Positions 5,637-12,054 of a stretch of 12,054 bases of DNA are shown one piece after another. Source of the DNA: an uncultured Oscillospiraceae bacterium. Its GTDB lineage: Bacteria > Bacillota > Clostridia > Oscillospirales > Acutalibacteraceae. The notes beneath the pieces were generated by a model. That model worked only from the letters and a program-made list of their open reading frames with translations, was not told where the DNA came from and did no database searches. The stretch lies in assembly GCA_905200265.1 (NCBI GenBank), contig CAJKJS010000020.1:1-12054 (forward strand), read 5' to 3'. The position numbers and the translations under genes were made by a program. Each line of letters starts with the position of its first letter. Position 1 is the first letter of the stretch.

Positions 5637-6209
5637 TTAACGATACCGCACCGTGAGCTTTTCTTCACGAAAGTGATGGCGCAGCGGGGAAAAGAGTACG
5701 AGTTTCCACAGAAGCAGCGCCCACAAAACCCCGAGCACCAAGCCCGTAAACACGTCGAAGGGATAGTGGACAAACAGGAAAATGCGGGAAAAGGCAATCA
5801 GCAGCGCCAGCACTACGGCCGCGGCCCCGGCCTTTTTATGGAACCGGCATAATAAACAGGCGCAGGTCATGCCGGAAAAACTGTGCCCCGAAGGGAACGA
5901 ATAGCTGCTGGGCTGAGAAATGAGCAGCGTGATTTCGGGAAAATCGTGGCACGGCCGCGGCCGGCCCACCAGGTTTTTGACGATCAGATCGCCAAATACA
6001 TACGACGAAAGCAACCCGACGAGTAATAACGCGCCCCACCACCGGGACGACCGGGGGATGAGCAGGCAGACACCAAGAACGATCCATATAAGGCCCGCAT
6101 CGCCTAAATGGGTGATGATGGAAAAAAACGGATCGGTAAAGGCGTTGTGTAAATGGATTTGCACCCAGAAAATGATGGTTTCATCCAGTTGCGTGATAAA
6201 ATCCGGCAT
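5637..6209 (-). CDS. PAP2-family membrane phosphatase
   Basis: 190 residues from ATG 6209. The three PAP2 (type 2 phosphatidic acid phosphatase) signatures are complete: K78-x6-R85-P86 (KNLVGRPRP), P106-S-G-H109, and S141-R142-x5-H148-x3-D152. H109 and H148 are the catalytic pair. About five to six hydrophobic helices are visible (around 28-51, 58-76, 110-121, 127-146 and 153-172). Such integral enzymes act at the outer membrane face on lipid phosphates: undecaprenyl pyrophosphate (BcrC-type), phosphatidic acid or PgpB-type substrates. Substrate is not decided by sequence; carrier-lipid recycling for the cell wall is plausible. Two ATG codons compete: AAGGAGG (6223-6217) is 1 nt from ATG 6215 and 7 nt from ATG 6209, so 6209 is chosen. 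It is a single-gene unit. Confidence 0.93.
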   Translation of the reverse strand: MPDFITQLDETIIFWVQIHLHNAFTDPFFSIITHLGDAGLIWIVLGVCLLIPRSSRWWGALLLVGLLSSYVFGDLIVKNLVGRPRPCHDFPEITLLISQPSSYSFPSGHSFSGMTCACLLCRFHKKAGAAAVVLALLIAFSRIFLFVHYPFDVFTGLVLGVLWALLLWKLVLFSPLRHHFREEKLTVRYR

Positions 6210-6216
6210 GAACATT

Positions 6217-6223
6217 CCTCCTT
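6217..6223 (-). promoter_or_regulatory. Ribosome binding site of the PAP2 gene
   Basis: AAGGAGG on the minus strand. Its 7-nt spacing to ATG 6209, compared with 1 nt to ATG 6215, fixes the start of the phosphatase. Confidence 0.75.
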
Positions 6224-6265
6224 TTTGCCTTTGGGGATAGGCTCCTTTGTTTTTTCGTATAGGTA

Positions 6266-6274
6266 AGTATACCA
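6266..6274 (-). promoter_or_regulatory. Extended -10 promoter for the PAP2 gene
   Basis: The minus strand reads TGG-TATACT (6274 to 6266), five of six matches to TATAAT with the TGn extension. No clear -35 is visible. Transcription would start near 6259, about 50 nt before ATG 6209. Confidence 0.6.
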
Positions 6275-6298
6275 CGAAGAAAGGCAAAAGAGAATCCC

Positions 6299-6332
6299 AA
6301 AAGCGCTTCGGACATTTTTTCCCATTTGTCCG
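6299..6332. promoter_or_regulatory. Operator-like block: AAAAGCGCTT and an inverted repeat
   Basis: AAAAGCGCTT (6299-6308) is followed at once by CGGACA (6309-6314), which is the inverse of TGTCCG (6327-6332) across a 12-nt gap. The core AAGCGCTT recurs at 6350-6357. The block lies between the divergent PAP2 and Ca2+ ATPase genes, upstream of the PAP2 promoter. It resembles transcription factor sites; no factor is identified. Confidence 0.4.
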
Positions 6333-6346
6333 CATAGGATTAGGCA

Positions 6347-6360
6347 AAAAAGCGCTTTCA
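6347..6360 (+). promoter_or_regulatory. cre-like (CcpA/LacI-family) operator upstream of the Ca2+ ATPase
   Basis: AAAAAGCGCTTTCA matches 12 of 14 bases of the ideal catabolite-responsive element TGAAAGCGCTTTCA, including the central palindrome AAAGCGCTTT. It ends 34 nt before ATG 6395. Its 3' half also forms a small hairpin, GCTTTC (6354-6359) with GAAAGC (6365-6370). A LacI-family repressor other than CcpA is equally possible. Confidence 0.45.
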
Positions 6361-6394
6361 AAACGAAAGCAAAAAGGAAGGAGCGGGCGGCGAT

Positions 6395-9028
6395 ATGAAA
6401 AAACGGGAACAGGAACCGCAGACCCTGACGGGCCCGCAGGTACTGGAAAAGCTGAAGACCGGCCGGGAAAAGGGATTGACCCCGGCGCAGGTACAGCAGC
6501 GGCAGGCCGTGTGGGGCAAAAACGAACTGGAAGGGGCAAGAAAGGAAGGGCTTTTGCGGCGGTTTTTTCGCCAGTTTGCCGATTTTATGATTCTGGTCTT
6601 ACTAGCGGCCGCCCTGATTTCCGGGGGTGTCTCTTTGTGGCAGGGCGAAGGGCTTTCCCCCGACCCACTCATTATTTTGGGGATTGTCACATGCAACGCG
6701 CTCATCGGCACCGTGCAGGAAAGCCGGGCCGAAAAGGCCATTGACGCGCTGAAAAAACTGTCGGCCCCCAAAGCCCGGGTACGGCGCGGCGGCCAGGTGG
6801 GCGTGGTGGACGCGAATGAGCTGGTGCCCGGGGATATTTTGCTCCTGAAGGCCGGGGATATTGTACCGGCCGATGGGCGGCTGCTTTTGGAAAACGGGAT
6901 GAAAACCGACGAATCGGCGCTAACAGGGGAATCGGTACCGGTGCCCAAAAACGCCGAACAAATAGCCTCCCAGGGGGCGCCCCCGGCGGAATGCGCCAAC
7001 ATGGTCTATGCCGGTACCAGCGTGGTGGCCGGGGACGGCGAAATGGTGGTCACTCAAACCGGCATGCATACCCACATGGGGCAAATTGCTTCCATGCTGT
7101 CCCAGAGCCAAGCGCCGCGCACCCCGCTACAGGAAAGGCTGGCCCGCATGGGCAAAACACTGGGGCTGGCGGTGCTGGGGATTTGTGCGGCGCTGTTCCT
7201 CATTGGCGTGATCCAACACCGGGACGTTTTGCCCATGTTCCTCATTGCGGTGAGTTTGGCGGTAGCCGCCATTCCCGAAGGGCTGCCCGCGGTGGTGACG
7301 GTGGTACTGGCCTGTGGGGTGCGGCGGCTGGCCGGGCGGAAAGCGGTCATCCGCCGGTTGCCCGCGGTGGAAACCCTGGGCAGTGCGGGGGTGATTTGCA
7401 CCGACAAAACCGGGACGCTCACCTGTGGCCACATGACGGTCACAAAGGTAAGCAGCGGGCTTACCCCCTATGAGCTTTCCTCCCCCCAGGCCCAGGAGAT
7501 ACTGGGCTGCTGCTCGTTATGCAGCAGTTGTGAAGAAAAGCGGGGCAAAATCGAGGGGGAACCCACGGAAAAAGCGCTGGTGCAGGCGTGCCAGACGTCT
7601 TTGGGGCAGCTGCGGGAGAAATGCCCCACCCGGCGGCAGATTCCGTTTTCTTCCAAAGAAAAACAGATGACGTCCCTGCATGAAGGCCCCGGGGGCCAGG
7701 GGCTGATGATCGTAAAAGGCGCGCCGGAAATTATACTGGCGCGGTGCGACAGCCGCCGGGTAAAAGGCGGCCCGGGGACGCTGACGCCCGAGGAGCGGGG
7801 CCGTATTTTAAAAGAAAACGAGCGCATGGCCGGGCAGGCCCTGCGGGTGCTGGCCGTGGGGGTGTACCGGGGGCCCTTACCGGCTCCCGGGGATGAAAAT
7901 AAGATGCCGCTGTGCTTTTTGGGGCTGGTGGGCATGGAGGACCCGCCCCGCAAAGGGGTCAAACAGGCGGTGCGGGTGTGCCGGAAGGCAGGCATCCGTG
8001 TGGTGATGATTACCGGGGACCAACCGGCTACGGCGGCGGCCATTGCCGGGCAGATCGGATTACCCACAGACGGGGATGTGATTACCGGGCGGGAACTCGA
8101 CCAGATGACGGATGAAACCCTGTGGGAACGGGCGCAGAAATGCCGGGTGTTTGCAAGAGTACAGCCCAAACACAAAGTGCAGCTAGTCAAACTGTTCCAA
8201 CAGAAAGGGTTTGTCACGGCCATGACCGGCGACGGCATTAACGATGCCCCGGCGCTGCGGATGGCGGACATCGGCTGTGCGATGGGCAAAGGGGGCACCC
8301 AGGTGGCCCGCCAGGCGGCCGATATGGTCTTAGCCGACGACCGGTTCGAAACCATTGTGGAAGCGGTGCGCCAGGGGCGGGCGATTTTTGAAAACATCCG
8401 TAAAACCGTACATTTCCTGCTTTCGTGCAACACCGGGGAAATTTTAACCGTCTTACTGGCGTTTTTGCTGGGATGGCCCGAACCGCTGCTGGCGGTACAG
8501 TTATTATGGGTCAATTTGGTGACCGATTCCCTCCCCGCGCTGGCACTGGGGGTGGACCCGTGTGAAGAAGGGCTGATGAACCGCCCGCCGCGGCAGGCCC
8601 GCCGGTTGTTTGAAAAGGGCGAAGGCGTGATTATGCTGCTGGAAGGGTGCCTGATTGGGGCCTTGGCGCTACTGGCGTTTGTGCTGGGGCAGGGGCAGCT
8701 TGGTTCGGCGGCAGCCGGGCGCACCATGGCGTTTGGTGTATTGAGTTTTTCGCAGCTGGTGCACACCCTGAATATGCACGCACGGGTGCCCATTTGCCAC
8801 GGCGGGCTGCGAAAAAGCGGACGGCTGCTGCTGGCAGCCATGGTGGGTGCATTTTTGCAAATCCTTGTGATGGTGGTGCCCGTATTGGGGACTGTGTTCG
8901 GCACCGTAGGGCTGCCGCTTTTTGCCTGGGGCGAAATGATTTTCCTGAGCCTTATGCCGCTTATTCCCTCGGAACTGGGCAAACTAGGAGAAGAGAGACG
9001 GGCCCGGCGGCGGCGTGCCCGGAATTGA
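6395..9028 (+). CDS. P-type Ca2+-transporting ATPase (P2A type)
   Basis: 877 residues, complete. Features in order: N-terminal cytoplasmic segment (1-60), M1-M2 (about 63-110), actuator domain with T177-G-E-S, M3-M4 with the Ca2+-pump motif P-E295-G-L-P-A, phosphorylation site D337 in DKTGTLT, nucleotide-domain K441-G-A-P-E, TGDQPATA, hinge T-G-D613-G-I-N-D617, then M5-M10. Ca2+ ligands of SERCA site II and M5-M6 are retained: E295 (SERCA E309), N679 and E682 (N768, E771), N707, T710 and D711 (N796, T799, D800). SERCA E908 in M8 is Q787 here. The enzyme exports Ca2+ from the cytoplasm, probably in exchange for protons. The C-terminus is strongly basic (RRARRRRARN). GGAAGGAG (6376-6383) lies 11 nt before ATG. 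I see no convincing promoter, but a cre-like site precedes the gene. Ca2+ specificity is inferred from the motifs; Mn2+ remains possible. Confidence 0.95.
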   Translation: MKKREQEPQTLTGPQVLEKLKTGREKGLTPAQVQQRQAVWGKNELEGARKEGLLRRFFRQFADFMILVLLAAALISGGVSLWQGEGLSPDPLIILGIVTCNALIGTVQESRAEKAIDALKKLSAPKARVRRGGQVGVVDANELVPGDILLLKAGDIVPADGRLLLENGMKTDESALTGESVPVPKNAEQIASQGAPPAECANMVYAGTSVVAGDGEMVVTQTGMHTHMGQIASMLSQSQAPRTPLQERLARMGKTLGLAVLGICAALFLIGVIQHRDVLPMFLIAVSLAVAAIPEGLPAVVTVVLACGVRRLAGRKAVIRRLPAVETLGSAGVICTDKTGTLTCGHMTVTKVSSGLTPYELSSPQAQEILGCCSLCSSCEEKRGKIEGEPTEKALVQACQTSLGQLREKCPTRRQIPFSSKEKQMTSLHEGPGGQGLMIVKGAPEIILARCDSRRVKGGPGTLTPEERGRILKENERMAGQALRVLAVGVYRGPLPAPGDENKMPLCFLGLVGMEDPPRKGVKQAVRVCRKAGIRVVMITGDQPATAAAIAGQIGLPTDGDVITGRELDQMTDETLWERAQKCRVFARVQPKHKVQLVKLFQQKGFVTAMTGDGINDAPALRMADIGCAMGKGGTQVARQAADMVLADDRFETIVEAVRQGRAIFENIRKTVHFLLSCNTGEILTVLLAFLLGWPEPLLAVQLLWVNLVTDSLPALALGVDPCEEGLMNRPPRQARRLFEKGEGVIMLLEGCLIGALALLAFVLGQGQLGSAAAGRTMAFGVLSFSQLVHTLNMHARVPICHGGLRKSGRLLLAAMVGAFLQILVMVVPVLGTVFGTVGLPLFAWGEMIFLSLMPLIPSELGKLGEERRARRRRARN

Positions 9029-9053
9029 CAGACGGAAAAAGAAAGAGTATCAT
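9025..9053 (+). promoter_or_regulatory. Near-consensus sigma-A promoter for murE-murF
   Basis: TTGACA (9025-9030), a perfect -35, overlaps the ATPase stop codon. After exactly 17 nt comes TATCAT (9048-9053), five of six matches. Transcription would start near 9060, giving murE-murF their own supply of mRNA independent of the ATPase gene. Confidence 0.8.
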
Positions 9054-9068
9054 CGATAGTGAAAACCG

Positions 9069-9099
9069 GTTCGCCCGCCGCTTGTGCGGCGGGGCGGAC
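9069..9099 (+). promoter_or_regulatory. Stable GC-rich leader hairpin before murE
   Basis: CGCCCGCCGC (9072-9081) pairs with GCGGCGGGGCG (9086-9096) with one bulged G around loop TTGT; three more pairs (9069-9071 with 9097-9099) extend it. No T run follows, so it is not a standard terminator. It would be at the 5' end of the murE mRNA, 7 nt before the ribosome binding site (9107-9113), and may stabilise the transcript or modulate translation. Confidence 0.55.
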
Positions 9100-9121
9100 A
9101 GGGAAAAAGGAGGATACTTCT

Positions 9122-10636
9122 ATGCTACTTGGATGTTTACTGGGCGATCTTATAAAAGAAGGAGTCGCCGTTACGCTGCCGGATGGGAACAAGGTTCCCG
9201 AAACCGGCGCTTTGTCTCAAATCGATGTGACCGATATTATTTATGATTCCCGGAAGGTAAAACCGGGGTGTTTGTTTGTGTGCCTGCCCGGGGCCGTGCA
9301 CGACGGCCATGCCTACGCCGCCGCGGCGGCGGAAAAAGGCGCGGCGGTGCTTTTGACGGAACACGATGTGGATGTTTTAAACGTGCCGGTGCTGCGCACC
9401 CCCGACTGCCGGCGGGCGCTGGCGTTTTTGAGCGCGGCGTTTTTCGGGCATCCCAGCCGGGAGATGAAAATGGTCGGTATCACCGGGACCAAAGGCAAAA
9501 CCACCACGGCGTGCATGGTGCGGGCCATTTTGGAACAGGCCGGGTACAAAACCGGCATGATCGGCACCATGGGGGTCATGATCGGTGACAAGGTGATCCC
9601 CACCGACAACACCACCCCCGAATCGTATGAAGTGCAGCGCTACCTTAGGCAAATGGTGGACGAAGGCTGCCGCTGCTGCGTCATGGAAGCGTCTTCCATT
9701 GGGCTGAAAGCCCACCGGGTGGCGGGGATTACCTATGATATCGGGCTGTTTACGAACTTTTCCCCCGACCATATCGGCGGCGCGGAACACAAAGATATGC
9801 AGGAATATCTGTATTGCAAGAGCCTGCTGTTTAAACAGTGCCGGTTGGGCATTGTGAATGTGGACGATGAAGCCTGGCAGGGCGTTTTGCAGGGACATAC
9901 CTGTGAGGTGGACACCTACGGGTGCGAAAACGACGCGGCTCTGCGCGCCAAAGACGCCCATCTTATCAGCCGCCCGGGGTACCTGGGGGTACACTTTACG
10001 CTGGAAGGCGCGCTGCACTTTTCGCTGGATGTGGGTATTCCGGGGCGCTTTAGCGTGTATAACGCCCTGGCGGCTATGGCGGTGTGCCGTCACCTTGATT
10101 GTGACGAAGAGGCCATGTGTCATGGGCTTTACAATGTCCACGTAAAAGGCCGGGTGGAGCCGGTGCCGGTACCCGGGGACTTTACGCTGCTGATCGATTA
10201 CGCCCACAATGCCGTGAGTATGGAAAGTATTTTGACGACCCTGCGGGAGTATAACCCCAAGCGCCTTGTGTGCCTATTCGGCGCGGGCGGTAACCGCCCG
10301 AAGATCCGCCGGTACGAAATGGGCGAAATGAGCGGCCGTCTGGCCGATTTGTCGGTGATTACCGCCGATAACTCCCGGTTTGAAGACGTGAACGATATTA
10401 TTAAGGATATTCTGGTGGGCATGGAAAAAACGAACGGCCGCCATATTGAAATTCCCGATCGGAAAGAGGCCATTCGCTACTGCATCGAACACCACGAACC
10501 CGGCGACATTGTGGTATTGGCGGGCAAAGGCCACGAAGATTACCAGGAAATCAAGGGGGTCAAATATCCGTTTGATGAACGGGTTGTGATCCGCGAGATT
10601 TTGGAGGACCTGAAAAAGGAGGGCAAACTGGGATGA
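9122..10636 (+). CDS. murE: MurE, UDP-MurNAc-L-Ala-D-Glu ligase (third amino acid, probably meso-diaminopimelate)
   Basis: 504 residues. MurE adds the third stem-peptide amino acid to UDP-MurNAc-dipeptide using ATP in the cytoplasm. Three Mur ligase domains are seen: UDP-binding (about 1-115), ATPase (116-345) with P-loop GITGTKGK126-TTT, and C-terminal (346-504). K233 in YCKSLLF is the expected carbamylated lysine. NTTPES, MEASS, the DYAHNA segment and FGAGGNR are also Mur ligase landmarks. In the substrate pocket, D416-N-S-R419 replaces DNPR of meso-Dap enzymes, while G468-KGHE472 matches the Dap type; Lys-type enzymes differ in both places. Meso-Dap is therefore most likely but unproven. 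ATG 9122 is set by AAGGAGG (9107-9113) at 8 nt; an in-frame GTG at 9059 would start at the mRNA end before the leader hairpin. It overlaps murF by ATGA. Confidence 0.93.
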   Translation: MLLGCLLGDLIKEGVAVTLPDGNKVPETGALSQIDVTDIIYDSRKVKPGCLFVCLPGAVHDGHAYAAAAAEKGAAVLLTEHDVDVLNVPVLRTPDCRRALAFLSAAFFGHPSREMKMVGITGTKGKTTTACMVRAILEQAGYKTGMIGTMGVMIGDKVIPTDNTTPESYEVQRYLRQMVDEGCRCCVMEASSIGLKAHRVAGITYDIGLFTNFSPDHIGGAEHKDMQEYLYCKSLLFKQCRLGIVNVDDEAWQGVLQGHTCEVDTYGCENDAALRAKDAHLISRPGYLGVHFTLEGALHFSLDVGIPGRFSVYNALAAMAVCRHLDCDEEAMCHGLYNVHVKGRVEPVPVPGDFTLLIDYAHNAVSMESILTTLREYNPKRLVCLFGAGGNRPKIRRYEMGEMSGRLADLSVITADNSRFEDVNDIIKDILVGMEKTNGRHIEIPDRKEAIRYCIEHHEPGDIVVLAGKGHEDYQEIKGVKYPFDERVVIREILEDLKKEGKLG

Positions 10637-12003
10637 AAATGACAGCAGCCGAAATCGCGGCGGCTTGTGGCGGCACGATTCTGTGCGGGAATCCGCAGAC
10701 CGTGGTGACCTCCTTTTTTACCGACAGCCGCGAAACCTGCCCCGACGGTTTTTTTGTGCCGATTAAAGGGGAGCGCACCGACGCCCATGTGTTTATCGAT
10801 GCCACCCTGCAAGCCGGGGCCGCCGGTTCCTTTACCCAGGGGCCGGGCACACGAAGGGATGACCGGGTGCTGATCCGGGTGGACGATACCCTGCGGGCAC
10901 TGCAGGATACCGCCAGGGCCTGGCGGCAGCGGTTTTCTCTGCCGGTGGTGGGCATTACCGGCAGCGTGGGCAAAACCACCACAAAGGAAATGGTGGCGCT
11001 GGCGCTGTCGTCGGCTTTTTGCGTAATGCGCACCCGCGGCAACCAGAATAGCCAGGTGGGGTTGCCGCTGACGCTGTTCCAGCTGTCGGAGGAACACGAC
11101 TGCGCCGTCGTGGAAATGGGCATGAGCAATTTCGGCGAAATGGGCCGGTTAAGTGAGATCGCCTGTCCGACCATGGCCGTGATGACCAATATCGGGGTGT
11201 CGCACATTGCATACCTGAAAACCCAGGAAAATATTTTAGCGGAAAAACTGCATATCACCGACCGGTTTACTTCTGAGCAGCCGGTGTTTATTAATGGGGA
11301 CGATCCGCTTTTGCGGGGCCTAGTGGGACAAGTACCGCTGCGGCTTATTACCTTCGGGCTGTCGGAAGGGTGTGAGTACCGGGCTTTCGATGTACAGCAG
11401 GACGAAACCGGCGTGCGCTTTCTTTTGCAAACGCCAACAGGGTGCCTGCCGGTATCGGTACCGGCGCCGGGACTTCACAATGTGCGCAACGCGGCGGTGA
11501 GTATCGCAGTGGCTGAAACCATGGGAGCCGACCCGGTAAAAGCCGCAAAGTCCCTTGCGTCCTACGAACCACCGGCCATGCGGCAGCAGATTTTGCACGC
11601 CGGGGATGTGACGGTGGTGGACGACTGCTATAACGCGAGCCCCGATTCCATGCGCAGCAGCTTGCAGCTGCTGATGGGTATGCCGGTCACCGGGCGCCGC
11701 ATCGCCGTGCTGGGGGACATGCTGGAACTGGGCGCCGAGAGCCACAGCGGCCACTATGGCGTGGGGCAGGAATGCGTGCGCTGCGGCGTAGACGTACTGC
11801 TGTGCGTCGGGCCGGAAGCGGCTGCCATCTGTGAAGGGGCCCGGGACGGGCAGACCTCGATGACCGTACGTCATGAAGAATCGAACGAAACGGTGATCGC
11901 GTGGCTGCACGAAAACCTAAAGCCCGGCGACACGGTGCTGGTGAAAGGCTCCCGCGGGATGCACATGGAAGAAATTGTGCGGGCCCTGCTCCAGCGTGAA
12001 TAA
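10633..12003 (+). CDS. murF: MurF, UDP-MurNAc-tripeptide--D-Ala-D-Ala ligase
   Basis: 456 residues, full length for the family. MurF adds D-Ala-D-Ala to the UDP-MurNAc-tripeptide, the last cytoplasmic step of stem-peptide assembly. The N-terminal domain (about 1-100) has TDSRE; the ATPase domain carries GITGSVGK114-TTT, the motif G136-NQNSQVGLPLT147 (usually GNxNNxxGxPLT), and E161 in VVEMGM; the C-terminal domain has D330-D-C-Y-N-A-S-P and L360-G-D-M-L-E-L-G367. The start codon overlaps the murE stop (ATGA, 10633-10636), which indicates translational coupling; AAGGAGG (10616-10622) inside murE lies 10 nt upstream. No mraY, murD or division gene follows within the remaining 51 bases, which instead hold a hairpin. 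I see no missing catalytic residue. Confidence 0.95.
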   Translation: MKMTAAEIAAACGGTILCGNPQTVVTSFFTDSRETCPDGFFVPIKGERTDAHVFIDATLQAGAAGSFTQGPGTRRDDRVLIRVDDTLRALQDTARAWRQRFSLPVVGITGSVGKTTTKEMVALALSSAFCVMRTRGNQNSQVGLPLTLFQLSEEHDCAVVEMGMSNFGEMGRLSEIACPTMAVMTNIGVSHIAYLKTQENILAEKLHITDRFTSEQPVFINGDDPLLRGLVGQVPLRLITFGLSEGCEYRAFDVQQDETGVRFLLQTPTGCLPVSVPAPGLHNVRNAAVSIAVAETMGADPVKAAKSLASYEPPAMRQQILHAGDVTVVDDCYNASPDSMRSSLQLLMGMPVTGRRIAVLGDMLELGAESHSGHYGVGQECVRCGVDVLLCVGPEAAAICEGARDGQTSMTVRHEESNETVIAWLHENLKPGDTVLVKGSRGMHMEEIVRALLQRE

Positions 12004-12024
12004 ATAAAATGAAAATAAAAAACG

Positions 12025-12052
12025 GGTGGGCCGTCAAGAAAAGCGGCCCGCC
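12025..12052. terminator. Terminator-like hairpin after murF
   Basis: GGTGGGCCG (12025-12033) pairs with CGGCCCGCC (12044-12052) with one G-U pair and a 10-nt loop. The plus-strand T tract, if any, lies beyond the window. On the minus strand the stem is followed by CG, then TTTTTT (rc of 12017-12022) and more T-rich sequence, a good terminator for a minus-strand gene entering from the right. It may serve both strands. Confidence 0.65.
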
Positions 12053-12054
12053 TA

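Noticed and set aside
6210..6539. N-terminal extension of the PAP2 gene into the ATPase gene
   Set aside because: AAGGAGG at 6223-6217 fits ATG 6209, a promoter lies at 6274-6266, and the extension would overlap the ATPase coding region with low-complexity sequence.
7468..9192. Open frame of 574 codons on the minus strand opposite the P-type ATPase
   Set aside because: It lies fully antisense to a gene with all family motifs, is rich in Ser, Pro and Arg as expected of a GC-rich shadow frame, and shows no known domain.
9377..10207. Open frame of 276 codons on the minus strand opposite murE
   Set aside because: Shadow of a well-supported gene; no domain and no promoter or ribosome binding site seen.
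1..12054. CRISPR arrays, tRNA or rRNA genes, insertion sequences, phage or toxin-antitoxin genes
   Set aside because: I looked for regularly spaced repeats, cloverleaf genes, transposase motifs and small paired genes and saw none; nearly all bases are explained by housekeeping genes.

Overview
The window looks like chromosomal DNA of a low-copy, housekeeping type from a Gram-positive anaerobe, most likely class Clostridia (possibly Oscillospirales or a relative). The reasons are strong AGGAGG ribosome binding sites, two TTG start codons preceded by such sites, an HdrB-like cysteine-rich protein, a free-standing glucose-type EIIA, and a MurE with clostridial-looking motifs. The coding sequence is moderately GC-rich. 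The lineage is an inference from style; no rRNA or marker gene is present to prove it.

Layout, left to right. (1) 1-302, minus: N-terminal part of a small two-helix membrane protein that runs off the left edge. (2) 530-2080, plus: an HdrB-like CCG-domain protein followed by a TIM-barrel sugar phosphate isomerase/epimerase, with a good promoter at 444-472. (3) 2139-3636, minus: a D-2-hydroxyacid dehydrogenase followed by a GNAT acetyltransferase. This unit converges on (2), and the two share a bidirectional terminator at 2095-2127. (4) 3828-5580, plus: glucose-family PTS EIIA, a phosphoglycolate-phosphatase-like HAD hydrolase and a LURP-one/tubby-like protein. (5) 5637-6209, minus: a PAP2 membrane phosphatase, sharing a bidirectional terminator at 5594-5629 with (4). 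(6) 6395-9028, plus: a complete Ca2+-type P-type ATPase. (7) 9122-12003, plus: murE and murF, overlapping by ATGA, with their own near-consensus promoter at 9025-9053 and a stable leader hairpin. A terminator-like hairpin closes the window at 12025-12052.

Functionally this is a patchwork of small operons: carbon handling (isomerase, hydroxyacid dehydrogenase, EIIA, HAD phosphatase), envelope work (PAP2 phosphatase, MurE, MurF) and ion homeostasis (Ca2+ ATPase). I see no rRNA, tRNA, CRISPR array, insertion sequence, phage gene or recognisable defence locus. No stretch above 300 bases lacks a gene; the three divergent intergenic regions (303-529, 3637-3827, 6210-6394) each hold promoter or operator-like sequence.

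I did not find a convincing new multi-gene system. The points most worth checking are the murE-murF pair, which seems to stand outside a dcw cluster and has DNSR in place of the usual DNPR substrate motif; the HdrB-like protein with a degenerate second CCG motif, paired with a sugar isomerase; a CcpA/LacI-type operator pair upstream of the Ca2+ ATPase; and a Glu-to-Gln change in the ATPase at the position of SERCA Glu908.
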